A DNA stretch of 63,737 nt from Burkholderia sp. Ac-20365 (GTDB lineage Bacteria > Pseudomonadota > Gammaproteobacteria > Burkholderiales > Burkholderiaceae). The position numbers were made by a program, and so were the translations under genes. The first letter of the stretch is position 1. Every line of letters begins with the position of its first letter. The DNA is taken from assembly GCF_017104715.1 (NCBI RefSeq), contig NZ_JAAGPI010000048.1, forward strand, positions 1-63,737, read 5' to 3'. The notes below the pieces were generated by a model that saw only the letters and a program-made list of their open reading frames with translations, searched no databases and was not told the origin of the DNA. Positions 1 through 8,710 of the stretch are shown piece by piece.

Positions 1-180
1 GTGAAGCGGAGGAACCGTTGGGGGCCCTCAGGCAGTGGTCAAAAACGGGCGGTGTTAGCCCGCTTTCTTTGCTTACTTTCTTTGCGGCGGCAAAGAAAGT
101 AAGTGCCGCCCCGCACAGGGGCAACGCGTGAAACAGGCAAGACAAATCGCGGATGCCAGCGCAAAACCAGGCAAACCAAA
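1..180 (+). repeat. Dispersed palindromic repeat, right half (copy A), cut by window start
   Basis: Bases 1-127 match 53059-53185 with only four differences (at 16, 34, 43 and 123), so this is a second copy of the right arm of the long palindrome at 52562-53220. It holds a perfect 14-bp hairpin (72-85 paired with 90-103, loop GGCG). Similarity to the reverse complement of the left arm (52533-52736) continues to about 180. The left half, if present, lies outside the window. Open frames crossing it (such as 39-314 minus) are translations of the repeat and not genes. Confidence 0.85.
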
Positions 181-199
181 ACCAAACCTGCGTCGCAAG

Positions 200-275
200 A
201 CAATGCAAAGAAAGTACGTGCCGCCCCGCACAGGGGCAACGCTTGAAGCACGAAGGCAAAACGCGGATGCCAGCG
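200..275 (+). repeat. Partial tandem copy of the repeat end
   Basis: The tract from the second half of the hairpin through the G/C-rich block and the GCGGATGCC end (91-160) recurs here about 115 bp downstream, with small changes. It lacks the first hairpin arm, so it is a truncated tandem duplication of the repeat end. From 276 to 469 I see only A-rich, non-coding sequence and the leader of the next gene. Confidence 0.7.
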
Positions 276-469
276 AAAAGCCCAGAAAAAACCAAACCAG
301 CGTCGCAAAGACAAAAAATCACCACACTAAAAGTACACATTACAAGCGGGGTAATACCAGATTCCCCATTTACCAATTGGCGTTAGACTGATCTCGCAAA
401 ACCCGCCGCGCGCCGTCACCGCATTCGCAACCACATGGCCATGCGGCAGCACAACAACGAGGTGACAGT

Positions 470-1033
470 ATGAGCATCAGCTTCAAACTTCCCGCCGTTT
501 CTGTTGTCGCTTCCCTTGCATGCGCAATGCTCGCCGCGCTGCCAGCGCCATCCGCCCACGCGGCGACACCGATCACCGTGACGTCGCAGGCGGCCACCGA
601 CGGACCCATCCGTTACACCGTCAAAGTCACATCGAAACAGTTCGGCAACGCGCAGGAAACCCGCACGATCCGCTCCGGCGAATCGGACGACTTCACCTGG
701 AAAACCGTGCCGCCGGGCGGCCCCGTCGCCGCCGACGGCGATTGCCCCGACCTGTCGTCGCTCCCGCTCGACACCAATGGCGCCATGATCCGTCAAACGC
801 AAATCCGCTTTGCGCCCGTCGTCGCAAAGGACGGCACCGCTACTGTGCAACTGAACTTCCAGGCGCAAACGCCCAAAGGCACGAAGACCGTGTCGAACAA
901 CGGCAAGTCGCTCAAGTGCCCGAACGCCACGAGCGTCAGCCAGGTGCTCCGCTTCACCATGCCGACCAACGGCAGCACGAAGACACTCACGCTCAGCGAC
1001 GGCTCACAGGTCGCGGTATCGGCGAAACGGTGA
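470..1033 (+). CDS. Small secreted protein of unknown function
   Basis: A 187-residue exported protein. Residues 1-31 form a typical Sec signal peptide: a hydrophobic stretch ends in an AHA cleavage site before ATPITV. The mature part is small, polar and beta-rich in character, with two cysteines (in GDCPDL and SLKCPN) that could form a disulfide in the periplasm. The start is supported by GAGGTG seven bases upstream of ATG. It stands alone between the repeat and a converging ABC transporter pair. It resembles Burkholderia-restricted domain-of-unknown-function exported proteins (possibly DUF6013, from memory). No catalytic motif is visible, so no function is assigned. Confidence 0.8.
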   Translation: MSISFKLPAVSVVASLACAMLAALPAPSAHAATPITVTSQAATDGPIRYTVKVTSKQFGNAQETRTIRSGESDDFTWKTVPPGGPVAADGDCPDLSSLPLDTNGAMIRQTQIRFAPVVAKDGTATVQLNFQAQTPKGTKTVSNNGKSLKCPNATSVSQVLRFTMPTNGSTKTLTLSDGSQVAVSAKR

Positions 1034-1130
1034 CGCATCGGCGCGAGCAAAACGCATGACGACTGAATTGCATGCAGCGTGCATGCATGGTTGAAGACGT
1101 GCGCTTGCCGATATGCGCAGGCAGCGCGCG

Positions 1131-1934
1131 TCAGTTCTTCGAGCGCCGCTCGACGAGCCGCGACGCCAGAAACCGGTGCTCCGGCGAAAAGAGCCGCCGG
1201 TACGTGAGCAGCACGGCGCCCACGGTGCCGAGCGCCGATGATGCCGCGATCAGGAACATGATCACGATCTGATACCGCACGGCCTGCAGCGGCGACTGTC
1301 CGGCGAGCACCTGGCCCGTCATCATCCCCGGCAGGCTCACGACCCCGACCACGGCCATCTGGTTCAACGTCGGAATCATGCCCGCACGCACCGCCTGGCG
1401 AGCCGGTCCCTGGGCCGCTTCCCAGCGCGTTGCGCCAAGCGCGAGCGCCATGTCGACGCGATCGCGCCGCGCCGTCAGTTCTTCCGTCATCCGCTCGATA
1501 CCCAGCGATACACCCGTCAGCGTGTTGCCGAGAATCATCCCGAGTATGGGGATCGCATATTGCGGCTCGTACCACGGACGAATGCGGATCACCGCAAACA
1601 ATCCGACCGCCGCAACGAGCCACGCGCTCGCCCAGATCGACAGGATGCTGTCGACGCGCTGTCCCGCATACGTGCGCGTGCCGCGTCCCGCGCCCGCGAA
1701 GCCCGCGATCAGCGTCATCAGGATCATCAGCGGCAGCACCACGTACCAGCGCGCGTAAGCGAACACCCACGCAAGCACATAGCCGATCGCAAGCAACTGG
1801 ACGACGGTGCGCACCGCGGCCCACGCGAGCTTGCGTTCGAGATCGAGCTTGAGCAGCACCGACACCGCGCCGTTCACGACGATCAGCAGCGCCGCGATCG
1901 CGACGTCCCACAGGCTGAGGTTCTGCAAGGTCAT
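1131..1934 (-). CDS. fetB: ABC transporter permease, FetB/UPF0014 family
   Basis: A 267-residue polytopic inner-membrane protein of the FetB (UPF0014, YbbM) family. In E. coli it pairs with FetA to export iron and protect against peroxide. About seven hydrophobic segments run along the chain, with the conserved ILGMILGNTLTG and SLPGMMTGQVLAG segments characteristic of the family. I chose the internal ATG giving MTLQNLSLWD instead of the longer frame, because it overlaps the stop of the upstream ATPase gene as ATGA (1931-1934), a standard sign of translational coupling. The N-terminal extension of the longer frame is Arg/Ala-rich shadow sequence. Substrate (iron) is inferred from family only. 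Confidence 0.9.
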   Translation of the reverse strand: MTLQNLSLWDVAIAALLIVVNGAVSVLLKLDLERKLAWAAVRTVVQLLAIGYVLAWVFAYARWYVVLPLMILMTLIAGFAGAGRGTRTYAGQRVDSILSIWASAWLVAAVGLFAVIRIRPWYEPQYAIPILGMILGNTLTGVSLGIERMTEELTARRDRVDMALALGATRWEAAQGPARQAVRAGMIPTLNQMAVVGVVSLPGMMTGQVLAGQSPLQAVRYQIVIMFLIAASSALGTVGAVLLTYRRLFSPEHRFLASRLVERRSKN

Positions 1935-2665
1935 CGCGGTGTCTCCATCGCGTGAAGGGATGCGCCGGGCTGCGTGCCGTCGAGCACGCCCGCACGCATC
2001 GTCAGATGACGGTTGTTCACGCGTGCCGCCTGCGCGGGATCGTGCGACACCCACAGCCACGCGCGCGTCTGCGGCGCGGCGTCGAACCATGCGCGCACGA
2101 GACCTTCGATCGCCAGCGCCGATTCGGGATCGAGCGATGCCGTGGGCTCGTCGAGCAGCAATACATCGGGTGCAAGCTGCAATACGCGGATCAACGCGGC
2201 AATCTGCGCTTCGCCGCCGGACAGGTCGCTGGCATACCGTTCCAGAAAGTCGCTGGCCCGTCCTGCCTGCGATGCGAGCGCGGCCGCGTGGTCGCGGTCG
2301 AAGCGCACATCGCGATAGGCGCGCAGCGTGTACGGATAGCGCAGATTGTCTTCGACGGTGCCGTCGAGCAGCGCAGGCCGCTGACGGATATAGGCGATGT
2401 GACGCCGGTAGCGCGGAATCGTTGCGCGGGCAATACGCCTGCCGCGCCAGCGCACTTCGCCGCCGTCGAGCGGATCGAGCAGCGCGAGCGCGCGCATGAA
2501 CACGCTCTTGCCGGAGCCGGACGGCCCCGTGATCGCGATGCGCTCGCCCGCATGAATATCGACGCTCGCGGCATGCAGCAGCGTCAGGCCGCGCGCCGTG
2601 TCGCGCCGCACGATGTCTTTCGCCTGCACGAGCGGCGCGTCCGTCATGGTGGTGTCGTGGGACAT
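1931..2665 (-). CDS. fetA: ABC transporter ATP-binding protein, FetA-like
   Basis: A cytoplasmic ATPase of about 244 residues that should power the FetB-like permease encoded just downstream. It shows Walker A GPSGSGKS, the signature DLSGGEAQ and Walker B VLLLDEPT, followed by the H-loop region WVSHD. Its stop overlaps the permease start by 4 bases, so the two form an operon. The start is uncertain: ATG at 2665 (MSHDTT) or ATG at 2647 (MTDAPL); neither has a clear Shine-Dalgarno. The pair resembles E. coli FetAB, a putative iron exporter, but the substrate cannot be read from sequence. Confidence 0.85.
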   Translation of the reverse strand: MSHDTTMTDAPLVQAKDIVRRDTARGLTLLHAASVDIHAGERIAITGPSGSGKSVFMRALALLDPLDGGEVRWRGRRIARATIPRYRRHIAYIRQRPALLDGTVEDNLRYPYTLRAYRDVRFDRDHAAALASQAGRASDFLERYASDLSGGEAQIAALIRVLQLAPDVLLLDEPTASLDPESALAIEGLVRAWFDAAPQTRAWLWVSHDPAQAARVNNRHLTMRAGVLDGTQPGASLHAMETPR

Positions 2666-2767
2666 GAGTGTTGTAATGTGTCGCAGCGCATCATCATAAC
2701 GAAGCGCGCTCGCGGGCACAGCACGTGCTGCGCAGACAAATGATGCAGGTAATTTTTCGGAGCGCTC

Positions 2768-5239
2768 ATGGCTGTGCTGCATTCGACTGGCATATCCGTC
2801 GGCAAGACAATCGGCAAGACTCTCGCGTGGCTGCTTGCCGTACTGGTGATCCTGATCGCCGCACTGGCAGTCTTCATTCTCACCTTCGACTGGAACCGCG
2901 CGCGTCCGTATGTGAACGACAAGGTCAGCGAAGCGATCGGCCGGCCGTTTGCGATCGAAGGCGATCTGAAGGTCGGCTGGCGGCATCCCGTCGGCGAGAC
3001 GGGCTGGCGTTCGTGGGTGCCCTGGCCGCGTTTTTCGGCGCAGAACATCACGATTGCGAACCCCGACTGGACGAAGCAGAAGCACTTCGCAACGCTCGAT
3101 GAAATCGACTTTCAGGTGAAGGTGCTGCCGCTGCTGGCGCACGACATCGTGATTCCGGCGATCAATCTGGTGAATCCGTCCATCGATCTCGAACGCGTGC
3201 TCGACGGACGCAACAACTGGACCTTCAAGCTGAAGTCGTCGGCGGGACCGTCCGAGTGGAAACTCGATCTGCATGATATCGAGCTGAATAAAGCCAATAT
3301 CTCGTTGTCCGACCAGCAGAAGAAGATCGAGATGCAGGCCGTCGTGGATACGCTCGGCCAGCCCGTTCCGATCGGCGAAGCGATGAAGCAGCAGGAAGAG
3401 GCATCGCGCAAATCGTCGGCGGAAGTGGTTGGCAAGCAGGGCGCGAAACAGTTGACCGCGCAGGCCGAAGCGGCGGCGGCTTCGGAGGCGTCTGCGGCTT
3501 CCGCGGTGGCGCCGGGCGTGCCCGTTGCGTCGGGCGCTTCCGCGCCGGCTGGCGTGGGCGCGTCAGGTCTGGTCGCACAGAACGCATCGGCGGCTGTCGC
3601 GGCATCTGCGTCGCCCGCGAGCGCACCCGGCACCGCAGTCGCGCAGACGTCGAACACGCCGCAATACGGAATCGGCTGGACGGTAAAGGGCACTTACAAC
3701 CGCTCGCCCGTGTCGGGCAGCGGCAAGCTCGGCGGCGTGCTGGCGTTGCAGGACACGTCGCGGCCGTTCCCGGTGCAGGCCGACGTAAAGGCGGGTGATC
3801 TGCGTATTGCGCTCGTCGGCACGGTGACGGACCCTGCGCACCTCGCCGCCGTCGATCTGCGGCTCTGGCTGCAAGGCACGAGCCTCGATCATCTGTACCA
3901 ACTGACGGGCATCACGCTGCCGGAGACGCCGCCGTATGCGACGGAAGGCCACCTGATCGGCAACTTCAAGCCGGGCGCCAGCGTGTTCCGGTATGAAAAT
4001 TTTACAGGCCGTGTCGGTGGCAGCGATCTGAACGGCACGGTCGTCTACACGCAACGCGCGACACGCCCGCTGCTCGAAGGCACGCTTGTCTCGAATCTGT
4101 TGCAGTTCAAGGATCTCGCGCCGATCATCGGCGCGGATAGCAACGCGAGCAAGGCCAAGCGCGGCGACACCGAGCGTCAGCCGTCGAACAAGGCGCTGCC
4201 GACCGAGGAGTTCAAGACCGATCGCTGGAAGGCGATCGATGCCGACGTGAAGTTCACAGGCCGCCGCATCATCAAGGATCCGGCGCTGCCCATCACCGAT
4301 CTCTACACCCACGTCGTGATGACGGACGGCGTGCTGTCGTTCGAGCCGTTGAAGTTCGGCGTCGCGGGCGGCTCGCTTGCATCGACCATTCATCTCGACG
4401 GCAGCGCTTCGCCGCTCAAGGGCCGCTTCGCGACGGAAGCGCGCCATCTGAAGCTCAAGCAGTTGCTGCCGACCGCGAAGACGATGCAGAACGCGCTCGG
4501 CGAAGTGAACGGCGACGCGGCATTGTCGGCAACCGGCAACTCGCCAGCGGCGCTGGCAGGTTCGTCGAACGGCGAGATCAAGCTGCTCGTCACGGACGGT
4601 GCGGTCAGCCGTCTGCTGATGGAAGCGGCGGGGCTGAATGTCGCGAATGTCGTCTATGAAAAGCTGTTCGGCAACCGCGACGTGCAGATCAACTGCGCGG
4701 CGGGCGACTTCGTCGTGACGGATGGCGTGCTCGATTCGCGTGTGTTTGCGCTCGACACGCAGGACGCCGTGATCAACGTCGACGGCAACGTGAACCTGAA
4801 GAACGAGACGATGAACCTGGGCGTGCATCCGCACACGAAGGGTTTCCGGATTTTCTCGCTGCGCTCGCCGCTTTACGTGAAGGGCACCTTCAAGGATCCG
4901 CATGTCGGCGTGAACGCGGCGGCGCTGGCCGTGCGTGGCGGTGCGATGGTCGGCCTCGGTCTGATCAATCCGTTCGCCGCGCTGATTCCGCTGATTGCGC
5001 CGAGCAATAACAAGCCGTTGCCGTGTCAGCAACTGATGGCGGCCATGCAGGCGCAGCATCCGACAGCGCCGCCACCGGGGCAGCGCGAGAAGGGCAAGGG
5101 CGTAGTGTTGCCGCCGGGCGTGCCGGGCGCGTCGGCAGTCGCGCCCGCCGGACCTGCACCGTCGAAAAAGCCTGCTGGTTCAGGCAATGGCGCGGCCTTG
5201 CCGGGACCTGACCATGCGGCGGATTACAAGGGAAGCTGA
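2768..5239 (+). CDS. AsmA family protein
   Basis: An 823-residue AsmA-type envelope protein. Members of the family have an N-terminal membrane anchor and a long periplasmic beta-rich region, and are linked to outer-membrane assembly and phospholipid transfer between membranes. Residues about 17-40 form the single transmembrane anchor. The AsmA N-terminal region follows (FDWNRARPYVNDKVSEAIGR), and the AsmA_2-like C-terminal region contains GDAALSATGNS. Residues about 231-297 are a low-complexity Ala/Ser/Pro/Val insertion, and the last 80 residues are Pro/Gly-rich. The start has GGAG just upstream of ATG. It converges on the next gene, with a shared terminator at 5284-5312. Confidence 0.9.
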   Translation: MAVLHSTGISVGKTIGKTLAWLLAVLVILIAALAVFILTFDWNRARPYVNDKVSEAIGRPFAIEGDLKVGWRHPVGETGWRSWVPWPRFSAQNITIANPDWTKQKHFATLDEIDFQVKVLPLLAHDIVIPAINLVNPSIDLERVLDGRNNWTFKLKSSAGPSEWKLDLHDIELNKANISLSDQQKKIEMQAVVDTLGQPVPIGEAMKQQEEASRKSSAEVVGKQGAKQLTAQAEAAAASEASAASAVAPGVPVASGASAPAGVGASGLVAQNASAAVAASASPASAPGTAVAQTSNTPQYGIGWTVKGTYNRSPVSGSGKLGGVLALQDTSRPFPVQADVKAGDLRIALVGTVTDPAHLAAVDLRLWLQGTSLDHLYQLTGITLPETPPYATEGHLIGNFKPGASVFRYENFTGRVGGSDLNGTVVYTQRATRPLLEGTLVSNLLQFKDLAPIIGADSNASKAKRGDTERQPSNKALPTEEFKTDRWKAIDADVKFTGRRIIKDPALPITDLYTHVVMTDGVLSFEPLKFGVAGGSLASTIHLDGSASPLKGRFATEARHLKLKQLLPTAKTMQNALGEVNGDAALSATGNSPAALAGSSNGEIKLLVTDGAVSRLLMEAAGLNVANVVYEKLFGNRDVQINCAAGDFVVTDGVLDSRVFALDTQDAVINVDGNVNLKNETMNLGVHPHTKGFRIFSLRSPLYVKGTFKDPHVGVNAAALAVRGGAMVGLGLINPFAALIPLIAPSNNKPLPCQQLMAAMQAQHPTAPPPGQREKGKGVVLPPGVPGASAVAPAGPAPSKKPAGSGNGAALPGPDHAADYKGS

Positions 5240-5283
5240 GCGCGCGTTTGAATCATCCGCAACGAATCACGCTGTAAAAACAG

Positions 5284-5312
5284 CACGGCCGCGAAATTCG
5301 CGGCCGTGTTTT
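5284..5312. terminator. Bidirectional rho-independent terminator
   Basis: A perfect 12-bp stem, CACGGCCGCGAA (5284-5295) with TTCGCGGCCGTG (5297-5308), flanked by A-run on the left and TTTT on the right. It lies between the converging asmA-type gene and the unknown gene at 5344-5796 and would serve both. Confidence 0.9.
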
Positions 5313-5343
5313 CATGTGAACGCTTTGGCGGAAGATGGGAGAT

Positions 5344-5796
5344 TCATCGCAGCGATCGCGGTGTCGCGTCGCCCGCCGCATCCTGGCGACGCACGCCGCG
5401 GCGGGCGCTGGCGGCCGTGCGGGTCGCACCGAACTCCGGCAGGATGCGCGCTCTCGCGCGGCTGGCGAACACCAGGAAGCCGAAACCGTCGGCCTCGTAC
5501 CAGTAGCCGCCGTTCTCCAGTCCGTCGAGCGGCTGCTCCAGTGCGTTCGCAATCGATTCGATGCAGCGCCGCCGTAATTCGGCGACAGCGGGATAGGGCG
5601 GTTGTGCGCCGCGCACGCTGCACAGCAGAACGTCGAGCCCCGGCAGCACATGCGCGTAGAGAACCGGTTCGTCTTGCGAACGGGCGCGCGCAATCTTGGT
5701 GTCGAGCTGACCGAATGGCTTGAAATGTCGCAGCACAGCGAGGAACGACTCATCGCCGTCCACCTTCGCGCGCCTGCGCTTTTTCGGGAAGGACAT
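5344..5796 (-). CDS. Hypothetical protein, no family recognised
   Basis: A 150-residue protein that I do not recognise. The start MSFPKKRRR has AGGCGAG about 7 bases upstream; the longer frame to 5907 lacks such support. The N-terminus is strongly basic (KKRRRAK). The centre (residues about 20-115) looks like a compact alpha/beta domain with the segments VLYAHVLPGLDVLLCSV and GGYWYEADGFGFLVFAS. The C-terminal 30 residues are Arg/Ala-rich and probably disordered. There is no signal peptide or membrane segment, so it should be cytoplasmic. It converges with the AsmA gene and has no obvious operon partner. Confidence 0.6.
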   Translation of the reverse strand: MSFPKKRRRAKVDGDESFLAVLRHFKPFGQLDTKIARARSQDEPVLYAHVLPGLDVLLCSVRGAQPPYPAVAELRRRCIESIANALEQPLDGLENGGYWYEADGFGFLVFASRARARILPEFGATRTAASARRGVRRQDAAGDATPRSLR

Positions 5797-6282
5797 AGAT
5801 ACTCGCCTGAAAAAGAATTGCAAGAAACGCAGCGTCCTCATGCGACCACTCCCGGCTTCGCGCGCCGCACGTCGATCTTTTATAGCATACGAAAATGCCG
5901 GATACACGGTGATTCGTCTGTCTCACTCCAACGTTCCGTGCGAACCAGGCCGAATCGCGTCGCCGTGCGCTTTCGCATCCCCTGTGCATCTGGTCTCAAT
6001 AATAGACTCACACGCGCTGCGCGTGTTTCCGACACCTTAAAAAAAGACATTTTTATGTGCGCCACGCCCTCATCAGCGCACGTTGAAATATCCGTTGCGC
6101 CCGTCGATAATGGCCGCGTCCCAGTGATGGCGCGGCTTTCACGCGTGCCGGCGGGCTCTCGCGAGTACGCGGGCGCGGACCATGAGTGAAAGTATCGATA
6201 GCGTTTGTCGCGCAGCGACGTTACACCCGCGGCGCACAGCGATGATGCATGCGCGCGGCTCATCAGTGCGCGTGCGTCCCAC
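5797..6282. other. Intergenic region before the CHASE3 kinase
   Basis: About 485 bases without a confident gene. It holds the leader of the minus-strand unknown gene and the leader of the kinase gene. A short inverted repeat (ACACGCG at 6010-6016 with CGCGTGT at 6020-6026) precedes an A-run. A 44-codon open frame (6055-6189, MCATPSSAHVE...) starts just after an AT-rich stretch and overlaps a second ATG at 6183. It could be a leader peptide, but I see no Shine-Dalgarno and do not call it a gene. Confidence 0.5.
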
Positions 6283-7962
6283 ATGTCGGAAAACGTCGAG
6301 AAAACGGCGCATGCCGCGCCGGATGTTCGTGCCGTCTTGCGCCAGTCATCCATGAAACTGTTCACCAAAGGCCTGCTGCTGATTGCATTGCCGAGCGCCA
6401 TTGAACTGGTGCTGCTCGGCGTCGTCTTCGACATGCAGGCGCAAACCACGCGCGCTGTCGAGCGCTCGGCGGACAGCAAACAGGTGCTGTATCAGGCTGC
6501 CGCGCTCGAAAACCCCGTGCTGCGGCAGGTCGCGCGCGTGCGCACCGGCATCGCCACGAGCGATCCTTCGTTCATGGACCGTCATGCGGCATGGGTCGAT
6601 ATCGGCGACCGTCTCGGGCGCCTCGAAACGGCGGTTGCCGATACACCGACGCAAGGCGTGCGCGTGCAGCGCATGCGCGCCGAAGTGGACAGCTACCGGC
6701 AGCAGGCGCTGTCCGTTGCGCAATCGTTGCGCACGGGCGCGACCATGAAGCCGTTCGTCACGCTCGAAGGCGGCGAGTTGCCCGCGCAGGTGATGCGCTT
6801 TCGCGAGCAGTTGACCGAATTCATCGACGAAGCCTCGCGGCTCGAAACCGAGCGCAACGCGACGCTCGCCAAAACGCGGCTGCGCCAGCAGTATGCGCTG
6901 ATCGGCGCGGTGATCGGCTCGATGCTGCTGTGGGCGGGTACCGCATTCGCGTTCGCGCGCAGCATCGGCAGACGCCTCGACGTGCTCGCGGATAATGCGC
7001 AGCGCCTCGCCAATGCGCAGCCGCTGCCGTCGCCGCTGGCGGGTAACGACGAAATCGCCGCGCTCGATTCCGCGCTGCACCGCACGAGCGAACTGTTGCG
7101 CACGGCAGATCAGAATCAGGCCGCGCTGAAGGTGTCGCTGCAGGCCCGCGCGGCGGAACTGGCGAGCGTCAACGAGACGCTGCGTCAGGAGACGCAGGAC
7201 AACCAGATGTTCATCTACAGCGTGTCGCACGATCTGCGCTCGCCGCTCGTGAACATGCAGGGTTTCTCGAAGGAACTGCAGGTTTCGTGTGACGAGTTGC
7301 AAACGACCATCGTCGACGCGAATCTGCCCGCCGTGGAACACAAGCGCCTCGCGCATGTGCTCGACGGCGACGTGCAGGAATCGTTGCGCTACGTACGCTC
7401 GTCGGTGACGCGCGCCGCGGCCATCATCGAGGCGCTGTTGCGCATTTCGCGCGCGGGGCGGCTCGAATATCAGTGGCAGCGTGTAAGCGTGGGCCGCGCG
7501 GTCGCGCGCGCCGTCGATACGCTGCAGGCGCAGATCGACGCGCGCAAGGCCGTCGTCGTGGTGCGCGATCTGCCGACGGCCTGGGGCGATCCGTCCGCGA
7601 TCGAGCAGCTGTTCAGCCAGTTGCTGTCGAACGCGATCAATTTTCTGGATCCTTCGCGGCCGGGACGCATCGAGGTCGGCGCGTTGGATCATGCCGGCGA
7701 CGAGCAGGCGCATACCGCGGCAACGCGAACCCGCACCTTCTTTGTGCGCGACAACGGACTGGGTATTCCCGCCGCCTATATGTCGAAAGTATTTCGCGCG
7801 TTCCAGCGGCTGCACGGCGATGTCGCGCAAGGCGACGGCGTCGGGCTCGCGCTCGTGCGGCGCACGGTCGAGCGGCATGGCGGGCGCGTGTGGGTTGAAT
7901 CGGCGGAAGGCGCGGGGTCGACGTTCTTCGTCACGCTGCCCGATCAGCCGATGCGTAATTGA
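6283..7962 (+). CDS. CHASE3-domain sensor histidine kinase
   Basis: A membrane sensor kinase of about 559 residues. A first transmembrane helix (KGLLLIALPSAIELVLLGVV) is followed by a periplasmic CHASE3 domain (residues about 45-200, with the SADSKQVLYQAAAL region). Then come a second helix (ALIGAVIGSMLLWAGTAFAF), a HAMP-like linker, and a HisKA H-box YSVSHDLRSPLVNMQGF with the phospho-acceptor at about His316. The ATPase domain has DNGLGIP and GDGVGLALV boxes. This architecture is common in light- or stress-signalling kinases paired with Rcp1-type receivers, and such a receiver is the next gene. The start is uncertain: ATG at 6283, ATG at 6352 or TTG at 6205; none has a good Shine-Dalgarno. 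Confidence 0.88.
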   Translation: MSENVEKTAHAAPDVRAVLRQSSMKLFTKGLLLIALPSAIELVLLGVVFDMQAQTTRAVERSADSKQVLYQAAALENPVLRQVARVRTGIATSDPSFMDRHAAWVDIGDRLGRLETAVADTPTQGVRVQRMRAEVDSYRQQALSVAQSLRTGATMKPFVTLEGGELPAQVMRFREQLTEFIDEASRLETERNATLAKTRLRQQYALIGAVIGSMLLWAGTAFAFARSIGRRLDVLADNAQRLANAQPLPSPLAGNDEIAALDSALHRTSELLRTADQNQAALKVSLQARAAELASVNETLRQETQDNQMFIYSVSHDLRSPLVNMQGFSKELQVSCDELQTTIVDANLPAVEHKRLAHVLDGDVQESLRYVRSSVTRAAAIIEALLRISRAGRLEYQWQRVSVGRAVARAVDTLQAQIDARKAVVVVRDLPTAWGDPSAIEQLFSQLLSNAINFLDPSRPGRIEVGALDHAGDEQAHTAATRTRTFFVRDNGLGIPAAYMSKVFRAFQRLHGDVAQGDGVGLALVRRTVERHGGRVWVESAEGAGSTFFVTLPDQPMRN

Positions 7963-8139
7963 GGCAAATGAGGACGCAAATGCTGACGCGGATGAACAAA
8001 CGCTGCGCACATGTACAAAGGTGCAAGAAGCCGTAAGCCAACGGCCGCATAATAGCGGGCAGCGGGTCGTACCATTCACGCAGTCGCAGTTCACGCGCAA
8101 CGCATCACGCCGATGCGGCGCAAGAGCGCCGGAGGAAAC

Positions 8140-8634
8140 ATGTCAAACGGGGAAGCGGTGAGTAAGTCAGTCGGCATCGTGCTGGTCGAGGACGATGACG
8201 GGCATGCGACGCTCGTCGAGCGCAATCTGCGGCGCGCGGGTATTTCGAATGGCTTTATCCGCTTCGCCGACGGTCAGGAGGCGCTCGATTATTTCTTCGG
8301 CGAGCCACGCGCCGGCGACGGTGCAAACGGCCGTCCGTCGCGCGACGAACTGGCCAATTATGTCGTGCTGCTGGACCTGAAGATGCCGCGTGTCGATGGC
8401 TTCGAAGTGCTGCGGCGGCTGAAAGAAACGCCGTCTACCGCATCGATGCCCGTGATCGTGCTGACCACCACCGACGATCCGCGCGAAATCGAACGCTGTT
8501 ACGAGCTGGGTTGCAACGTCTACATCACGAAGCCGGTCGAATACGATGCGTTCATCGAAGCCGTGCGCCGGCTGGGCTTTTTCCTGCAGGTCGTGAAGCT
8601 GCCGCCGGGACAGCGCTACGCACCGGCGGCATAA
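8140..8634 (+). CDS. Single-domain response regulator, Rcp1-like
   Basis: A 164-residue stand-alone receiver with no output domain. Acidic residues EDDD (17-20), phospho-acceptor Asp79 in VVLLDLKMP, the LTTTDD threonine region and the conserved Lys in ITKPVEYD are all present. The extra loop between beta-2 and beta-3 (FFGEPRAGDGANGRPSRDE) is typical of the Rcp1/cyanobacterial phytochrome-receiver subgroup. GGAGGA lies 4-9 bases before the chosen ATG. It sits 177 bases after the CHASE3 kinase and 76 before the hybrid kinase, so it is probably a phosphate shuttle between them. The partner assignment is inferred. Confidence 0.92.
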   Translation: MSNGEAVSKSVGIVLVEDDDGHATLVERNLRRAGISNGFIRFADGQEALDYFFGEPRAGDGANGRPSRDELANYVVLLDLKMPRVDGFEVLRRLKETPSTASMPVIVLTTTDDPREIERCYELGCNVYITKPVEYDAFIEAVRRLGFFLQVVKLPPGQRYAPAA

Positions 8635-8710
8635 TCGCCAGAACATTCGTGCAATTGTCATGCAGCGCTGCTGCAGTCCTCGTCCGTTCCATTGATCTGA
8701 ATCATCTGGC

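Noticed and set aside
1062..1100. GCATGCA-type inverted repeat after the first gene as terminator
   Set aside because: Short, overlapping GCATGC palindromes without a T-run; could be chance.
6010..6026. Hairpin ACACGCG-CTG-CGCGTGT as terminator
   Set aside because: The stem is only 7 bp with a 3-base loop; the A-run behind it would suit the opposite strand weakly, and no gene ends here.
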